DNA from: Pseudomonas putida
GTDB lineage: Bacteria > Pseudomonadota > Gammaproteobacteria > Pseudomonadales > Pseudomonadaceae
Length of the DNA stretch: 64,000 nucleotides
Direction of reading: 5' to 3'
Assembly: GCF_002025705.1 (NCBI RefSeq)
Contig: NZ_CP018846.1
Span: forward strand, 1-64,000
In this document: piece after piece, positions 17,251-26,652 of the stretch
How positions within the stretch are numbered: the first letter of the stretch is position 1
Layout: every line of letters begins with the position of its first letter
Made by a program: the position numbers and the translations under genes
The notes under the pieces: model-generated
Seen by the model: only the letters and a program-made list of their open reading frames with translations
What the model was told of the DNA's origin: nothing
The model's database searches: none

Positions 17251-17889
17251 ATGCAGACGGTAGCCGTAATCGACTATGGCATGGGCAACCTGCACTCGGT
17301 GGCCAAGGCGCTCGAGCACGTCGGCGCCGGCAAGGTGCTGGTCACCAGCGACGCCGCGGTGATCCGCGAGGCTGACCGCGTGGTGTTCCCAGGCGTGGGT
17401 GCGATCCGTGACTGCATGGCCGAAATCCGCCGCCTTGGCTTCGACAGCCTGGTGCGTGAAGTGAGCCAGGACCGCCCGTTCCTCGGCATCTGCGTCGGCA
17501 TGCAGGCGCTGCTCGACCATAGCGAAGAGAACGACGGCGTCGACTGTATCGGCCTGTTCCCTGGCCAGGTGCGCTTCTTCGGCAAAGACCTGAAAGAAGA
17601 CGGCGAGCACCTGAAGGTGCCGCACATGGGCTGGAACGAAGTCAGCCAGACCATCGACCACCCGCTGTGGCACGACATTTCCGACCGTGCGCGCTTCTAT
17701 TTCGTGCACAGCTACTACATCAATGCCGGCAAGCCGGGCCAGGTGGTCGGCCGCGGCCACTATGGCGTCGACTTCGCCGCCGCGCTGGCCGATGGCTCGC
17801 GCTTTGCCGTGCAGTTCCACCCGGAGAAGAGCCATACCCATGGCCTGCAGCTGCTGCAGAATTTCGTCGCCTGGGACGGGCGCTGGTAA
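17251..17889 (+). CDS. hisH: Imidazole glycerol phosphate synthase subunit HisH
   Basis: A 212-residue class I glutamine amidotransferase that gives ammonia to HisF. The nucleophile Cys lies in [15 protein letters not shown] and the His/Glu pair in [13 protein letters not shown]. The N terminus [20 protein letters not shown] is standard. The start directly follows the hisB stop with no gap, so translation is coupled. A DUF2164 gene follows with zero spacing before hisA, an arrangement common in Pseudomonas. Confidence 0.97.
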   Translation: MQTVAVIDYGMGNLHSVAKALEHVGAGKVLVTSDAAVIREADRVVFPGVGAIRDCMAEIRRLGFDSLVREVSQDRPFLGICVGMQALLDHSEENDGVDCIGLFPGQVRFFGKDLKEDGEHLKVPHMGWNEVSQTIDHPLWHDISDRARFYFVHSYYINAGKPGQVVGRGHYGVDFAAALADGSRFAVQFHPEKSHTHGLQLLQNFVAWDGRW

Positions 17890-18150
17890 ATGAGCCGCTC
17901 GAAGACCAAGGCCCCGATCATCACCCTGGCCCCCGAAGAGGAACGCGAGGCGCTCGACACGCTCAAGCGTTTTCTGGAAGACCGCTTCGAGCTGCAGCTG
18001 GGGTCGTTCGAAGTGGCCGAGGTCCTCGAGCTGTTCAGCAAAGAAATTGCACCCCATTACTACAACAGGGCGATTGCCGATGTTCAGCTGCACCTCAAGG
18101 AGCGGTTCGAGAGCATCGAAAGCGATCTCTGGGCGCTCGAGAAGCCCTGA
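17890..18150 (+). CDS. DUF2164 family protein
   Basis: An 86-residue protein starting directly after the hisH stop codon. Its core RFLEDRFELQLGSFEVAEVL and IAPHYYNRAIADVQLHLKER is that of DUF2164, small all-helical proteins without known function. It has no Cys, no signal peptide and no membrane segment. Its tight position within the his operon in pseudomonads suggests co-expression only; no role in histidine synthesis is established. It ends 27 bases before hisA. Confidence 0.9.
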   Translation: MSRSKTKAPIITLAPEEEREALDTLKRFLEDRFELQLGSFEVAEVLELFSKEIAPHYYNRAIADVQLHLKERFESIESDLWALEKP

Positions 18151-18177
18151 AACCCCAAGAACAGACAGGTTCCCAAG

Positions 18178-18915
18178 ATGCTGATTATCCCCGCTATCGA
18201 TCTGAAGGACGGTGCCTGCGTGCGCCTGCGCCAGGGCCGCATGGAAGACTCCACGGTATTTTCCGACGACCCGGTGAGCATGGCCGCCAAGTGGGTCGAA
18301 GGTGGCTGCCGCCGCCTGCACCTGGTCGACCTCAACGGCGCCTTCGAAGGCCAGCCGGTCAACGGTGAAGTGGTTACCGCCATCGCCAAGCGCTACCCGA
18401 ACCTGCCGATCCAGATCGGCGGCGGCATCCGCTCGCTGGAAACCATCGAGCACTACGTCAAGGCCGGCGTCAGCTACGTGATCATCGGCACCAAGGCGGT
18501 CAAGCAGCCTGAGTTCGTCGCCGAAGCGTGCAAGGCCTTCCCGGGCAAGGTCATCGTCGGCCTGGACGCGAAAGACGGCTTCGTCGCCACCGACGGTTGG
18601 GCCGAAGTCAGCTCGGTGCAGGTTATCGACCTGGCCAAGCGTTTCGAGGCCGATGGTGTCTCGGCGATCGTCTACACCGACATCGCCAAGGATGGCATGA
18701 TGCAGGGCTGCAACGTGCCGTTCACCAAGGCGCTGGCCGAAGCCACCTCTATCCCGGTGATCGCCTCGGGCGGTATCCACAACCTGGGCGACATCAAGGC
18801 CCTGCTGGACGCCAAGGCCCCGGGCATCATCGGTGCCATCACCGGCCGTGCCATCTACGAAGGCACCCTCGATGTCGCCGAGGCCCAGGCCTTCTGCGAC
18901 AACTACCAAGGCTGA
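18178..18915 (+). CDS. hisA: ProFAR isomerase HisA
   Basis: A 245-residue (beta-alpha)8 barrel that isomerises ProFAR to PRFAR. The catalytic acids are Asp8 in [18 protein letters not shown] and the second in [17 protein letters not shown]. Phosphate is bound by the glycine loops [17 protein letters not shown] and [18 protein letters not shown]. Length and sequence are standard, and it is followed by hisF after ten bases. AGGTTCCCAAG precedes the ATG. Confidence 0.97.
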   Translation: MLIIPAIDLKDGACVRLRQGRMEDSTVFSDDPVSMAAKWVEGGCRRLHLVDLNGAFEGQPVNGEVVTAIAKRYPNLPIQIGGGIRSLETIEHYVKAGVSYVIIGTKAVKQPEFVAEACKAFPGKVIVGLDAKDGFVATDGWAEVSSVQVIDLAKRFEADGVSAIVYTDIAKDGMMQGCNVPFTKALAEATSIPVIASGGIHNLGDIKALLDAKAPGIIGAITGRAIYEGTLDVAEAQAFCDNYQG

Positions 18916-18925
18916 GGACTGAACC

Positions 18926-19696
18926 ATGGCACTGGCCAAGCGCATCATCCCTTGCCTGGACGTGGACAACGGCCGGGTGGTCAAGGGCGTCAAGTTCGAG
19001 AACATCCGTGATGCCGGTGACCCGGTAGAAATCGCCCGTCGCTACAACGAGCAGGGTGCCGACGAAATCACGTTCCTCGACATCACAGCCAGCGTCGACG
19101 GCCGCGACACCACCCTGCATACCGTCGAGCGCATGGCCAGCCAGGTGTTCATCCCGCTGACCGTGGGCGGTGGCGTGCGCACCGTGCAGGACATCCGCAA
19201 CCTGCTCAACGCCGGTGCCGACAAGGTTTCGATCAACACCGCCGCGGTGTTCAACCCGGAATTCGTTGGCGAGGCAGCGGACCGTTTTGGTTCGCAGTGC
19301 ATCGTCGTTGCGATCGACGCCAAGAAGGTGTCCGGGCCAGGTGAAGAACCTCGCTGGGAGATCTTCACCCACGGTGGGCGCAAGCCGACCGGGCTGGATG
19401 CCGTTGAATGGGCGAAGAAGATGGAAGGCCTGGGGGCAGGGGAGATCCTGCTGACCAGCATGGACCAGGACGGCATGAAGAACGGCTTCGACCTGGGCGT
19501 GACCCGTGCCATCAGCGATGCGCTGGGGATTCCGGTGATTGCTTCGGGTGGTGTGGGTAACCTGCAGCATCTGGCTGACGGGATTCTGGAAGGGCATGCC
19601 AGCGCGGTGCTGGCGGCCAGTATCTTCCACTTTGGCGAGTACACGGTGCCTGAGGCCAAGGCTTATATGGCTTCGCGCGGGATCGTCGTTCGCTGA
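18926..19696 (+). CDS. hisF: Imidazole glycerol phosphate synthase subunit HisF
   Basis: A 256-residue (beta-alpha)8 barrel cyclase. The first catalytic Asp is in [18 protein letters not shown] and the second in [18 protein letters not shown]. Phosphate-binding loops are [17 protein letters not shown] and [17 protein letters not shown]. With HisH it makes imidazole glycerol phosphate and AICAR. It is the last gene of the hisB-hisH-DUF2164-hisA-hisF unit; the other his genes are not in this window. A REP pair follows. Confidence 0.97.
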   Translation: MALAKRIIPCLDVDNGRVVKGVKFENIRDAGDPVEIARRYNEQGADEITFLDITASVDGRDTTLHTVERMASQVFIPLTVGGGVRTVQDIRNLLNAGADKVSINTAAVFNPEFVGEAADRFGSQCIVVAIDAKKVSGPGEEPRWEIFTHGGRKPTGLDAVEWAKKMEGLGAGEILLTSMDQDGMKNGFDLGVTRAISDALGIPVIASGGVGNLQHLADGILEGHASAVLAASIFHFGEYTVPEAKAYMASRGIVVR

Positions 19697-19705
19697 AATA
19701 TTGAT

Positions 19706-19807
19706 TGGGGCTGCTTTGCAGCCCATCGCGGCTAAAGCCGCTCCTACAAGGGAACGCGTATTCCTGTAGGAGCGGCTTTAGCCGCGATGGGCCGCAAAGC
19801 GGCCCCA
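19706..19807. repeat. REP pair, GCGGCTAAAGCCGC class
   Basis: Inverted pair of the GCGGCTAAAGCCGCTCCTACA type between convergent hisF and cbcV; it may end transcription from both sides. Confidence 0.9.
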
Positions 19808-19813
19808 GTTGCA

Positions 19814-20992
19814 TCACCCGTGATTCTTGCCGAGCAAGGCGTGATAGAGCTCGGTATCCCCAAGTATCCCCACCACCTTGTCATTCTCCTGCAGCACCAG
19901 CTTGTTGCCCGTCTGGTAACGAATCTGCAGCGCCTCACGCATGCCAATGTCGGCATGCACCAACGTCGGCTTGCGGCCCAGCCCTTCCACGGCCTGCCCC
20001 GGCGCCCAGTTTTGCATGTCCAGCCCGTTCTGCCCCTGGCGTGCACGCTTGATCGAATTCCCTTCTCCCAGGTCCAGCCAGGAATCGCCACCCGGGTCCA
20101 GGCAAACCGAGCCGTTGACCCGCTTGCAGTTGTCCAGGCTGCGCATCAGGCTACGACCGCACAGCACGTTCAGCGGGTTGGTGTGGGCGACGAAGGTACG
20201 CACGTACTCGTCGGCCGGGTTCAGCACGATTTCTTCAGGCTTGCTGTACTGGATGATCCGCCCGTCTTTCATGATGGCGATGCGGCTGCCCAGCTTCAGT
20301 GCCTCGTCGAGGTCGTGGCTGACGAACACGATGGTCTTGCTCAGCTTGGCCTGCAGGCCAAGCAGTTCGTCCTGCAGGCCTTGGCGGATCAGCGGGTCGA
20401 GGGCCGAGAACGGTTCGTCCATCAGCAGGATGTCGGCATCCATCGCCAGCGCCCGGGCCAGGCCCACGCGCTGCTGCATGCCGCCGGAGAGTTCGTCCGG
20501 CTTCTTGTTGCGCCATTGGGTCAGGCCGACCAGTTCGAGCTTCTCGTCGACCAGCTTGCGCCGTTCCTTCTCCGGGCGGCCCTGCATTTCCAGGCCGAAG
20601 CTGATGTTCTCGCGCACGGTCAGCCACGGCATCAGGGCGAACTTCTGGAACACCATGGCGATGCGCTTGGTGCGCATCATCTTCAGCTCTGCCGGGGTGC
20701 AGTGGGCGATATCGATGTGCTTGCCTTCATGCTCGACAAACAGCTTGCCGCGGCTCACGGTGTTGAGGCCGTTGATGCAGCGCAGCAGGCTCGACTTGCC
20801 CGAGCCGGACAGGCCCATCAGTACGCAGATCTCGCCTTTGTTGATATCCAGGTTGGCCTTTTCCACACCGACCACCAGGCCGGTCTGCTTGAGAATCTGC
20901 TCGCGGGTCTGGCCCTTGTCCAGCAGCGCCAGTGCTTCACGCGGCTTGTTGGAGAAAATGACGTCGACGTCTTCGAATCGAATGATGCTCAT
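19814..20992 (-). CDS. cbcV: Choline/betaine/carnitine ABC transporter ATPase
   Basis: A 392-residue ATPase of the ProV/OpuAA group. Walker A is LMGLSGSGKSSLLRCINGLN, the signature is LSGGMQQRVGLARALAMDAD, Walker B is ILLMDEPFSALDPLIRQGLQ, and the switch His is in VFVSHDLDEALKLG. The C-terminal part with MREALQIRYQTGNKLVLQEN looks like a regulatory CBS-type domain. In P. aeruginosa the CbcXWV system imports choline, betaine and carnitine with exchangeable binding proteins. It overlaps the start of the permease gene by four bases. It is the last gene of the leftward cbcX-cbcW-cbcV operon. Confidence 0.93.
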   Translation of the reverse strand: MSIIRFEDVDVIFSNKPREALALLDKGQTREQILKQTGLVVGVEKANLDINKGEICVLMGLSGSGKSSLLRCINGLNTVSRGKLFVEHEGKHIDIAHCTPAELKMMRTKRIAMVFQKFALMPWLTVRENISFGLEMQGRPEKERRKLVDEKLELVGLTQWRNKKPDELSGGMQQRVGLARALAMDADILLMDEPFSALDPLIRQGLQDELLGLQAKLSKTIVFVSHDLDEALKLGSRIAIMKDGRIIQYSKPEEIVLNPADEYVRTFVAHTNPLNVLCGRSLMRSLDNCKRVNGSVCLDPGGDSWLDLGEGNSIKRARQGQNGLDMQNWAPGQAVEGLGRKPTLVHADIGMREALQIRYQTGNKLVLQENDKVVGILGDTELYHALLGKNHG

Positions 20993-21834
20993 GCCTCACC
21001 CCTTACCGGCAGTTCCGGTTGCTTGCAGATACGGTCGAGCATGATCGCCAGCAGCACGATCGCCAGGCCCGCTTCGAAGCCCAGGGAGATATCGGCGGTG
21101 TTCAGTGCGTTGACCACAGGTTTGCCCAGGCCATCGGCGCCCACCAGGGCGGCAATCACCACCATCGACAGCGACAGCATGATGCACTGGGTGACGCCGG
21201 CGGCGATGCTCGGCATCGCATGCGGCAGTTCGATACGGGTGAGCAGCTGGCGGCGCGAGCAGCCAAAGGCCTTGCCGGCGTCCATCAGCTCCTGCGGCAC
21301 GTCGCAGATGCCCAGGTAAGTGAGGCGGATCGGTGCGGCGATGGCGAACACCACCGTCGAAATAAGCCCCGGCACCACGCCCAGGCCGAACAGGGTCAGG
21401 GTAGGGATCAGGTAAACGAAGGTAGGCACCGTCTGCATCAGGTCGAGTACCGGGCGCATGGCGGTGTAGAACATCGGCTTGTGTGCGGCGACGATGCCCA
21501 GCGGCACGCCGATGGCCACGCAGACCACGGTGGCGAAGGTCACCTGGGCCAGGGTCTCCATGGTTTCCTGCCAGTACCCCAGGTTGAGGATCAGCAGGAA
21601 GGAGAGGGCGACGAATGCGGTCAGCGCCCACTTGCGCTGGATGAAATGCGCCAGGGCGGCAAACAGGGCGATGAGCACGAACGGGTTGAAAAAGGTCAGG
21701 GTACTGGTGACGCCGTGGATCATGAACTCCAGGCCTCGGGCAATGGCGTCGAAGTAGTTCGCGCCATTCTGGGTCAGCCATTCGACGAACGACGCGATGT
21801 ACTGGCCCAGGGGTATTTTCTGATCGATAAGCAT
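20989..21834 (-). CDS. cbcW: Choline/betaine/carnitine ABC transporter permease
   Basis: A 281-residue inner-membrane permease of the ProW type with about six hydrophobic segments (for example PFVLIALFAALAHFIQ and FVALSFLLILNLGYW). The ATPase docking motif lies around ELMDAGKAFGCSRRQLLTRI. It forms the channel through which quaternary ammonium compounds delivered by CbcX or CaiX pass. It ends with a four-base overlap with cbcV. An 84-base gap separates it from cbcX upstream. No second permease is present, so it should work as a homodimer. Confidence 0.93.
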   Translation of the reverse strand: MLIDQKIPLGQYIASFVEWLTQNGANYFDAIARGLEFMIHGVTSTLTFFNPFVLIALFAALAHFIQRKWALTAFVALSFLLILNLGYWQETMETLAQVTFATVVCVAIGVPLGIVAAHKPMFYTAMRPVLDLMQTVPTFVYLIPTLTLFGLGVVPGLISTVVFAIAAPIRLTYLGICDVPQELMDAGKAFGCSRRQLLTRIELPHAMPSIAAGVTQCIMLSLSMVVIAALVGADGLGKPVVNALNTADISLGFEAGLAIVLLAIMLDRICKQPELPVRGEA

Positions 21835-21918
21835 GATAGCGAGCTTCCACCTGCAAAGATTGAAATCAGTCCGGGGCGGGCACGGTCCCGCCCCGAGGTA
21901 GCGCTACGACGTATTGCG

Positions 21919-22866
21919 TTATTGAGCGAGCTTGGCCTTGGCTGCCTCAAGGCCGGGTTTGCCATCCACGGTGGTGACGCCCGCCAGCCAGGTATCCAGC
22001 TTGCCGGGGTTGTCCTTGAGCCACTTCTTGGCGGCCGCCTCGGGCTTCATCTTGTCGTCCAGGACATAGCCCATCATGGTGCTTTCATCCTTGAGCTCGA
22101 ACGACAGGTTCTTCAGGAGCTGGCCGACGTTGCTGCATTCCTGCACATAGTCCTTGCGGGTGTTGGTCAGCACGGTGGCCTTGCCGAAATCGGGGCCGAA
22201 GAACTCGTCCCCGCCGGTCAGGTACTTCATCTTGAAGCGGGTGTTCATCGGGTGCGGTTCCCAGCCCAGGAACACCACCGCTTCGTCACGCTTCTGCGCG
22301 CGGTCGACCTGCGACAGCATGCCGGCCTCGCTCGATTGCACGATCTTGAAACCGGCGTCCTTCAGGCCGAAGGCGTTCTTGTCGATCATGCTCTGGATGG
22401 TGCGGTTGCCATCGTTGCCGGGCTCGATGCCGTAGATCTTGCCGTCCAGTTCCTTCTTGAACTTGGGAATGTCGCTGAAATCCTTCAGCCCCTTGTCATA
22501 CAGCGCCTGGGGGACGGCCAGGGTGTACTTGGCGTTTTCCAGGTTGGCGCGCACGGTGTCCACAGTGCCGGCGTCGCGGTACTGCTTGATGTCGTTCTCC
22601 ATGGTCGGCATCCAGTTGCCGAGAAACACGTCCAGGTCCTTGCCGGTGGCCAGCGACTTGTAGGTCACCGGTACCGAGATCATGGTGGTGTGGGTCTTGT
22701 AACCCAGTGCTTCGAGCACAACGCTGGTGGTCGCCGTGGTGACGGTGATGTCGGTCCAGCCGACATCGGAGAAGCGTACCGTCTGGCACTGCTCGGGTTC
22801 GGCGGCCTGGGCCAGGAACGGTGCTGACAGCATCGCGACCAGCAACAGCGAGGGTGAACCTTTCAT
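21919..22866 (-). CDS. cbcX: Choline-type ABC transporter periplasmic binding protein
   Basis: A 315-residue OpuAC-family binding protein. A signal peptide (KGSPSLLLVAMLSAPFLAQA, then AEPEQC) sends it to the periplasm. The aromatic ligand-cage residues lie in segments such as VRFSDVGWTDITV, LDVFLGNWMPTMENDIKQY and AVVFLGWEPHPMN. GGAGT lies before ATG 22866. It heads the cbcXWV operon. By homology it binds choline, whereas CaiX, encoded nearby, serves carnitine. A direct repeat 155-192 bases upstream is a candidate activator site. Confidence 0.92.
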   Translation of the reverse strand: MKGSPSLLLVAMLSAPFLAQAAEPEQCQTVRFSDVGWTDITVTTATTSVVLEALGYKTHTTMISVPVTYKSLATGKDLDVFLGNWMPTMENDIKQYRDAGTVDTVRANLENAKYTLAVPQALYDKGLKDFSDIPKFKKELDGKIYGIEPGNDGNRTIQSMIDKNAFGLKDAGFKIVQSSEAGMLSQVDRAQKRDEAVVFLGWEPHPMNTRFKMKYLTGGDEFFGPDFGKATVLTNTRKDYVQECSNVGQLLKNLSFELKDESTMMGYVLDDKMKPEAAAKKWLKDNPGKLDTWLAGVTTVDGKPGLEAAKAKLAQ

Positions 22867-23020
22867 GGATGGACTCCTGTGATTTTGTCTTCGGGTTCGC
22901 ATGGGTCGCCGGGCTTTCTCAGGGTCCGGTCGACCAGGCCTGCAGAGGGCAGGTTGCGTGGCCGTGCTTTACGAGTCGCTTTCGATAATCCTCCAGCGCC
23001 GGGCAATCGCCTACTGGTGG

Positions 23021-23058
23021 GGTCGTAACCAGTACGGAACGGGTCGCATCCAGTACGG
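23021..23058. promoter_or_regulatory. Direct repeat, candidate AraC-type (GbdR) site
   Basis: GGTCGTAACCAGTACGG (23021-23037) and GGTCGCATCCAGTACGG (23042-23058) match at 15 of 17 bases and are 21 bases apart, two helical turns. This is the geometry of an AraC-family operator. It lies between divergent cbcX and the serine dehydratase gene; in P. aeruginosa both are in the GbdR regulon. The rest of this 440-base gap shows no gene. Confidence 0.55.
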
Positions 23059-23308
23059 GCGATGTCGTTTATGAGTTTTTCCACCCCTGTAGCCGCATTT
23101 TTGCGTCACCAGGCCGCTCGAAAGCGGCGCGCAGGTGGCCGAAAAGGCTGCGGCGCTGCTGGACAAAAGTACGTCGGTTGCAGACGGCGAGGGGGTAGGC
23201 AAAAGCCCGATGATGCGTGCATTCGTGGCGGCTCGCAGCTTCAGCCTAGCAGTTGCCCCGCCCTGCGCATGGCGCGCAGAGACAAGCCCAGCAAGAGGTG
23301 AAGCGACA

Positions 23309-24685
23309 ATGGCCATCAGCGTGTTCGACCTGTTCAAGATCGGTGTCGGGCCCTCCAGCTCCCACACCGTCGGCCCCATGCGCGCTGGCGCGCTGTTCGT
23401 CCAGGGCCTGCGTGAGCGCGGCGAGCTGGACCAGGTGCAAAGGATCGAAGTGCGGCTGTATGGCTCGCTGTCGGCCACCGGCATCGGCCACGGCACCGAC
23501 AACGCCACCATCATGGGACTGATGGGCGAATGGCCGGACGCCATCGACCCGACCCAGATCGTCCCGCGGATCGCCGACCTGCGCGAAACCAATACCCTCA
23601 AGCTGGATAATCGCCTGCCCATCGAGTTCGTCTGGGCCCGCGACATGCTGCTGCTGGACGAGAACCTGCCGTACCACCCCAATGCCATGACCCTGATCGC
23701 CGAAGGCGCCCAGGGCGAGCTGCACCGCGATACCTACTACTCGGTGGGTGGCGGCTTCGTGGTCGACGCCGCACAGGCTGCCAGCGGCGTGCTGGACGCC
23801 GACCAGACGGTGCTGCCGTACGATTTCAACAGCGCCGCCGAGCTGCTGCGCCTGTGCAAGCAAAACGACCTCAGCGTGTCGCAATTGATGATGGCCAACG
23901 AGAAGGTCTGGCGCAGCGAAGAAGAGATCCGCGCCGGCCTGCACAAGCTCTGGGAAGCCATGCAGGAATGCGTCAACAATGGCCTCAAATACGAAGGCAC
24001 GCTGCCCGGCGGCCTGAACGTGCGTCGCCGTGCCGCCAAGCTGCACCGCAGCCTGCAGGAAATCGGCAAGCCCAACGTGATCGGCTCGACCATGAGTGCG
24101 ATGGAGTGGGTCAACCTGTTTGCCCTGGCAGTCAACGAAGAGAACGCCGCCGGCGGGCGCATGGTTACCGCGCCCACCAATGGCGCGGCCGGCATCATCC
24201 CGGCGGTGCTGCATTACTACATGCGTTTCAGCGATGCCGTGAACGACTCCAGTGTGGTCGACTACTTCCTCGCCGCCGCCGCAGTGGGCATCCTGTGCAA
24301 GAAGAACGCATCGATTTCCGGTGCCGAAGTCGGTTGCCAGGGTGAGGTCGGTTCGGCCTGCGCCATGGCTGCGGCGGGCCTTGCCGAAGTGCTCGGGGCG
24401 ACCCCGCCACAGGTGGAGAACGCAGCCGAGATCGCCCTGGAGCACAACCTTGGCCTGACCTGCGACCCGGTCGGTGGCCTGGTGCAGGTGCCATGCATCG
24501 AGCGCAACGCGATTGCTGCGGTGAAGGCGATCAATGCCGTGCAGATGTCACTGCGTGGCGATGGCGAGCACTTCATTTCCCTCGACCAGGTGATCCGCAC
24601 CATGCGTGATACCGGGGCCGACATGCACGACAAATATAAAGAGACCTCGCGCGGTGGCCTGGCGGTCAGCGCCATCGAATGCTGA
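23309..24685 (+). CDS. sdaA: L-serine ammonia-lyase (serine dehydratase)
   Basis: A 458-residue iron-sulfur L-serine dehydratase of the single-chain type (also named tdcG/sdaB in related strains). The beta domain begins [20 protein letters not shown]. The alpha domain carries the Fe-S Cys residues: one in [20 protein letters not shown], and a later one in [18 protein letters not shown]. It turns serine into pyruvate and ammonia, the last step of the betaine-glycine-serine route in this window. AGAGG lies before ATG 23309; the upstream in-frame extension is probably untranslated. A near-perfect long hairpin (REP pair) follows the stop. Confidence 0.95.
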   Translation: MAISVFDLFKIGVGPSSSHTVGPMRAGALFVQGLRERGELDQVQRIEVRLYGSLSATGIGHGTDNATIMGLMGEWPDAIDPTQIVPRIADLRETNTLKLDNRLPIEFVWARDMLLLDENLPYHPNAMTLIAEGAQGELHRDTYYSVGGGFVVDAAQAASGVLDADQTVLPYDFNSAAELLRLCKQNDLSVSQLMMANEKVWRSEEEIRAGLHKLWEAMQECVNNGLKYEGTLPGGLNVRRRAAKLHRSLQEIGKPNVIGSTMSAMEWVNLFALAVNEENAAGGRMVTAPTNGAAGIIPAVLHYYMRFSDAVNDSSVVDYFLAAAAVGILCKKNASISGAEVGCQGEVGSACAMAAAGLAEVLGATPPQVENAAEIALEHNLGLTCDPVGGLVQVPCIERNAIAAVKAINAVQMSLRGDGEHFISLDQVIRTMRDTGADMHDKYKETSRGGLAVSAIEC

Positions 24686-24700
24686 GCTTTTGAGCCAGCC

Positions 24701-24785
24701 TCAAGGGCCCCATCGCGGATAAATCCGCTCCTACAGGGTATGCATGACCCTGTAGGAGCGGATTTATCCGCGATGGGGCCCTTGA
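24701..24785. repeat. Perfect long REP inverted repeat, GCGGATAAATCCGC class
   Basis: Two inverted REP copies with arms of about 39 bases that match without a mismatch, around a short ATGCATG centre. It is 15 bases past the sdaA stop and is the most perfect hairpin in the window. Confidence 0.92.
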
Positions 24786-25048
24786 ATGTTTTAAGTGCGC
24801 CGCGCCCTGTTTTAGTGCGTTGCCTGAACTGACCGATCGTCGGGTGTCGCTATCAGCATGGGCATTGTCGGTGACACTCAAGAGTGTCGTTTCTGGGAAA
24901 CCTACACTGCGCGTGTCACCAAAGTGCTCAACGGTTACACGAGAGGCGCTAGCTCGCCGCTTTGCGACGACTGGCAAGCCCATCGCAAGCCCCTGAATTG
25001 CCCAGCAAAGGCGTCGTTTTCAGGAGTTTTAGAATGGTCGTTCAAGTT
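24786..25048 (+). promoter_or_regulatory. Upstream region of gbdR with perfect palindrome
   Basis: No gene is seen. GACACTC-AA-GAGTGTC (24873-24888) is a perfect 16-base palindrome about 170 bases upstream of the sigma-54 promoter of gbdR, a fitting place for an enhancer-binding protein. Which protein binds is unknown. Confidence 0.45.
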
Positions 25049-25066
25049 CCGGCACGACGTTTGCGT
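25049..25066 (+). promoter_or_regulatory. Sigma-54 promoter of gbdR
   Basis: CCGGCACGACGTTTGC keeps GG-N10-GC spacing (25051-25052 and 25063-25064) and fits the RpoN consensus with one deviation in the first T. It lies about 100 bases upstream of gbdR. In P. aeruginosa gbdR has been described as NtrC/CbrB and RpoN controlled, in agreement. Confidence 0.65.
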
Positions 25067-25167
25067 TGTGATTGGCAACCTACCCCTTTGGAACTGACCG
25101 GGGGGTCATAACAAGAAATCAGTGCCCGCCTGAGGCACACCCTGCATTTGTGTGAGGAGAAATCGCG

Positions 25168-26274
25168 ATGACGTCGTACACCTCCGGGAACCCAACCCAG
25201 AACCGCACAGCCCCCCAGTCCATCGGTTTTCTCCTACTGGACAATTTCACCCTGATTTCCCTGGCCTCGGCGGTCGAACCGCTGCGCATGGCCAACCAGC
25301 TGTCCGGCCGCGAGCTGTACCGCTGGCATACGCTGACCGTCGATGGTGGCCAGGTGTGGGCCAGTGACGGCCTGCAGATCACCCCCGATGCCGCAATGCA
25401 TAGTGCGCCGCCGATCGACACCGTGATCGTCTGCGGTGGTGTTGGCATCCAGCGCACCGTTACCCGTGAGCACGTCACCTGGCTGCAGGCCCAGGCCCGC
25501 CAGTCTCGCCGCCTTGGTGCGGTGTGTACCGGCAGCTGGGCGCTGGCCTGTGCCGGCCTGCTCGACGGCTTCGACTGCAGCGTGCACTGGGAATGCCTGG
25601 CAGCGATGCAGGAGGCATTCCCGCGGGTCAACATGAGCACCCGCCTGTTCACCCTCGACCGCAACCGCTTCACAAGCTCCGGCGGCACCGCGCCGCTGGA
25701 CATGATGCTGCACCTGATCAGCCGCGATCATGGCCGCGAGCTGTCGGCGGCGATCTCCGAGATGTTCGTCTACGAGCGTATCCGCAACGAACAGGACCAC
25801 CAGCGCGTGCCGCTCAAGCACATGCTCGGCACCAACCAGCCGAAGTTGCAGGAGATCGTTGCGCTGATGGAGGCCAACCTCGAAGAGCCGATCGACCTGG
25901 ATGAGCTGGCGGTGTACGTGTCGGTGTCGCGCCGCCAGCTCGAGCGGCTGTTCCAGAAGTACCTGCATTGCTCGCCGTCGCGCTATTACCTGAAGCTGCG
26001 CCTGATCCGCGCGCGGCAGTTGCTGAAGCAGACGCCGATGTCGATCATCGAAGTGGCCTCGGTGTGCGGCTTCGTGTCCACGCCGCATTTCTCCAAGTGC
26101 TACCGCGAGTACTTCGGCATTCCGCCGCGTGACGAGCGTGTTGGTTCCAACACTGCGCAGCAGGTGGCGATGATGCCGATTCCACAAGCCATGACGCTGT
26201 CGCCGCACAGCGGGCCGATGGCAGCCCTGAGCCAGGCGCGCAACGAGTCGACATTTGCCAGCGTAAGGCTTTGA
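25168..26274 (+). CDS. gbdR: GATase1/AraC-type regulator GbdR
   Basis: A 368-residue transcription factor. The N-terminal half is a DJ-1/PfpI-like (GATase1) ligand-binding domain, from IGFLLLDNFTLISLASAVEP to the pseudo-active-site region RRLGAVCTGSWALACAGLLD. The C-terminal AraC domain has two helix-turn-helices, DLDELAVYVSVSRRQLERLF and SIIEVASVCGFVSTPHFSKC, with the family end YREYFGIPPRDER. GbdR senses betaine and dimethylglycine and activates betaine catabolism genes. AGGAGA precedes ATG 25168, and a sigma-54 promoter lies upstream. It is single-gene and lies at the centre of the cluster it controls. Confidence 0.94.
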   Translation: MTSYTSGNPTQNRTAPQSIGFLLLDNFTLISLASAVEPLRMANQLSGRELYRWHTLTVDGGQVWASDGLQITPDAAMHSAPPIDTVIVCGGVGIQRTVTREHVTWLQAQARQSRRLGAVCTGSWALACAGLLDGFDCSVHWECLAAMQEAFPRVNMSTRLFTLDRNRFTSSGGTAPLDMMLHLISRDHGRELSAAISEMFVYERIRNEQDHQRVPLKHMLGTNQPKLQEIVALMEANLEEPIDLDELAVYVSVSRRQLERLFQKYLHCSPSRYYLKLRLIRARQLLKQTPMSIIEVASVCGFVSTPHFSKCYREYFGIPPRDERVGSNTAQQVAMMPIPQAMTLSPHSGPMAALSQARNESTFASVRL

Positions 26275-26287
26275 TACTGCGCCGCCT

Positions 26288-26377
26288 GCATCGCGGCTAA
26301 AGCCGCTCCTACAGGTACTGCACCGGATTCAAAAGCGGTGCGATACCTGTAGGAGCGGCTTTAGCCGCGAAGAGGCC
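26288..26377. repeat. REP pair, GCGGCTAAAGCCGC class
   Basis: Inverted pair between convergent gbdR and the small leftward gene. Confidence 0.9.
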
Positions 26378-26394
26378 AGTAGAGGAAAAAACGA

Positions 26395-26652
26395 TCAGGC
26401 GCGCTTGCTGAACTGCGCCAACGCCGGCAACAGCTGCTTGTCGATGGCCTGGCGCACCGCCGGCAGGATCGTCGCGCTCCCGGTGTACATCTGCTCCACC
26501 ATCCCCTTCAGGGCCCGTGCATTGGGCTCGGTCAGCCCGCGCACCACCGCTTCACAAGCCTGCTCGGCGCTGGCCCCGGCGGGAATGTCGAACCCGCGCG
26601 CGCGCAGGTGGCCTGCCAGGTCGTCCTGGTCAATCAAATCCGCATGCATCAT
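26395..26652 (-). CDS. Small hypothetical protein
   Basis: An 85-residue soluble protein starting MMHADLIDQDDLAGHLRARG. ATG 26652 has AAAGGGA upstream at suitable spacing, and the next codon is also ATG. The sequence is helical with alternating charged and hydrophobic residues (ASAEQACEAVVRGLTEPNAR, then ALKGMVEQMYTGSATI). No signal peptide, Cys or known motif. It lies between gbdR and the carnitine genes on the leftward strand, separated from cdhB by 268 bases that contain a terminator in the other direction. I do not recognise a family. Confidence 0.65.
   Translation of the reverse strand: MMHADLIDQDDLAGHLRARGFDIPAGASAEQACEAVVRGLTEPNARALKGMVEQMYTGSATILPAVRQAIDKQLLPALAQFSKRA

Noticed and set aside
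16120-19005. Long open frame of about 960 codons on the minus strand across the his operon
   Set aside because: It is antisense to hisB, hisH, hisA and hisF, which have full family motifs. High GC content leaves long open shadow frames here; the same holds for the long antisense frames across sox and glyA.
23085-23308. Glycine riboswitch before the serine dehydratase gene
   Set aside because: The expected conserved paired core of tandem glycine aptamers is not seen; only GC-rich sequence and a direct repeat further upstream.
24701-24785. CRISPR-like or other spaced repeats
   Set aside because: All such palindromes come in inverted pairs scattered between genes, with no regular spacers and no cas genes. 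They are REP elements.
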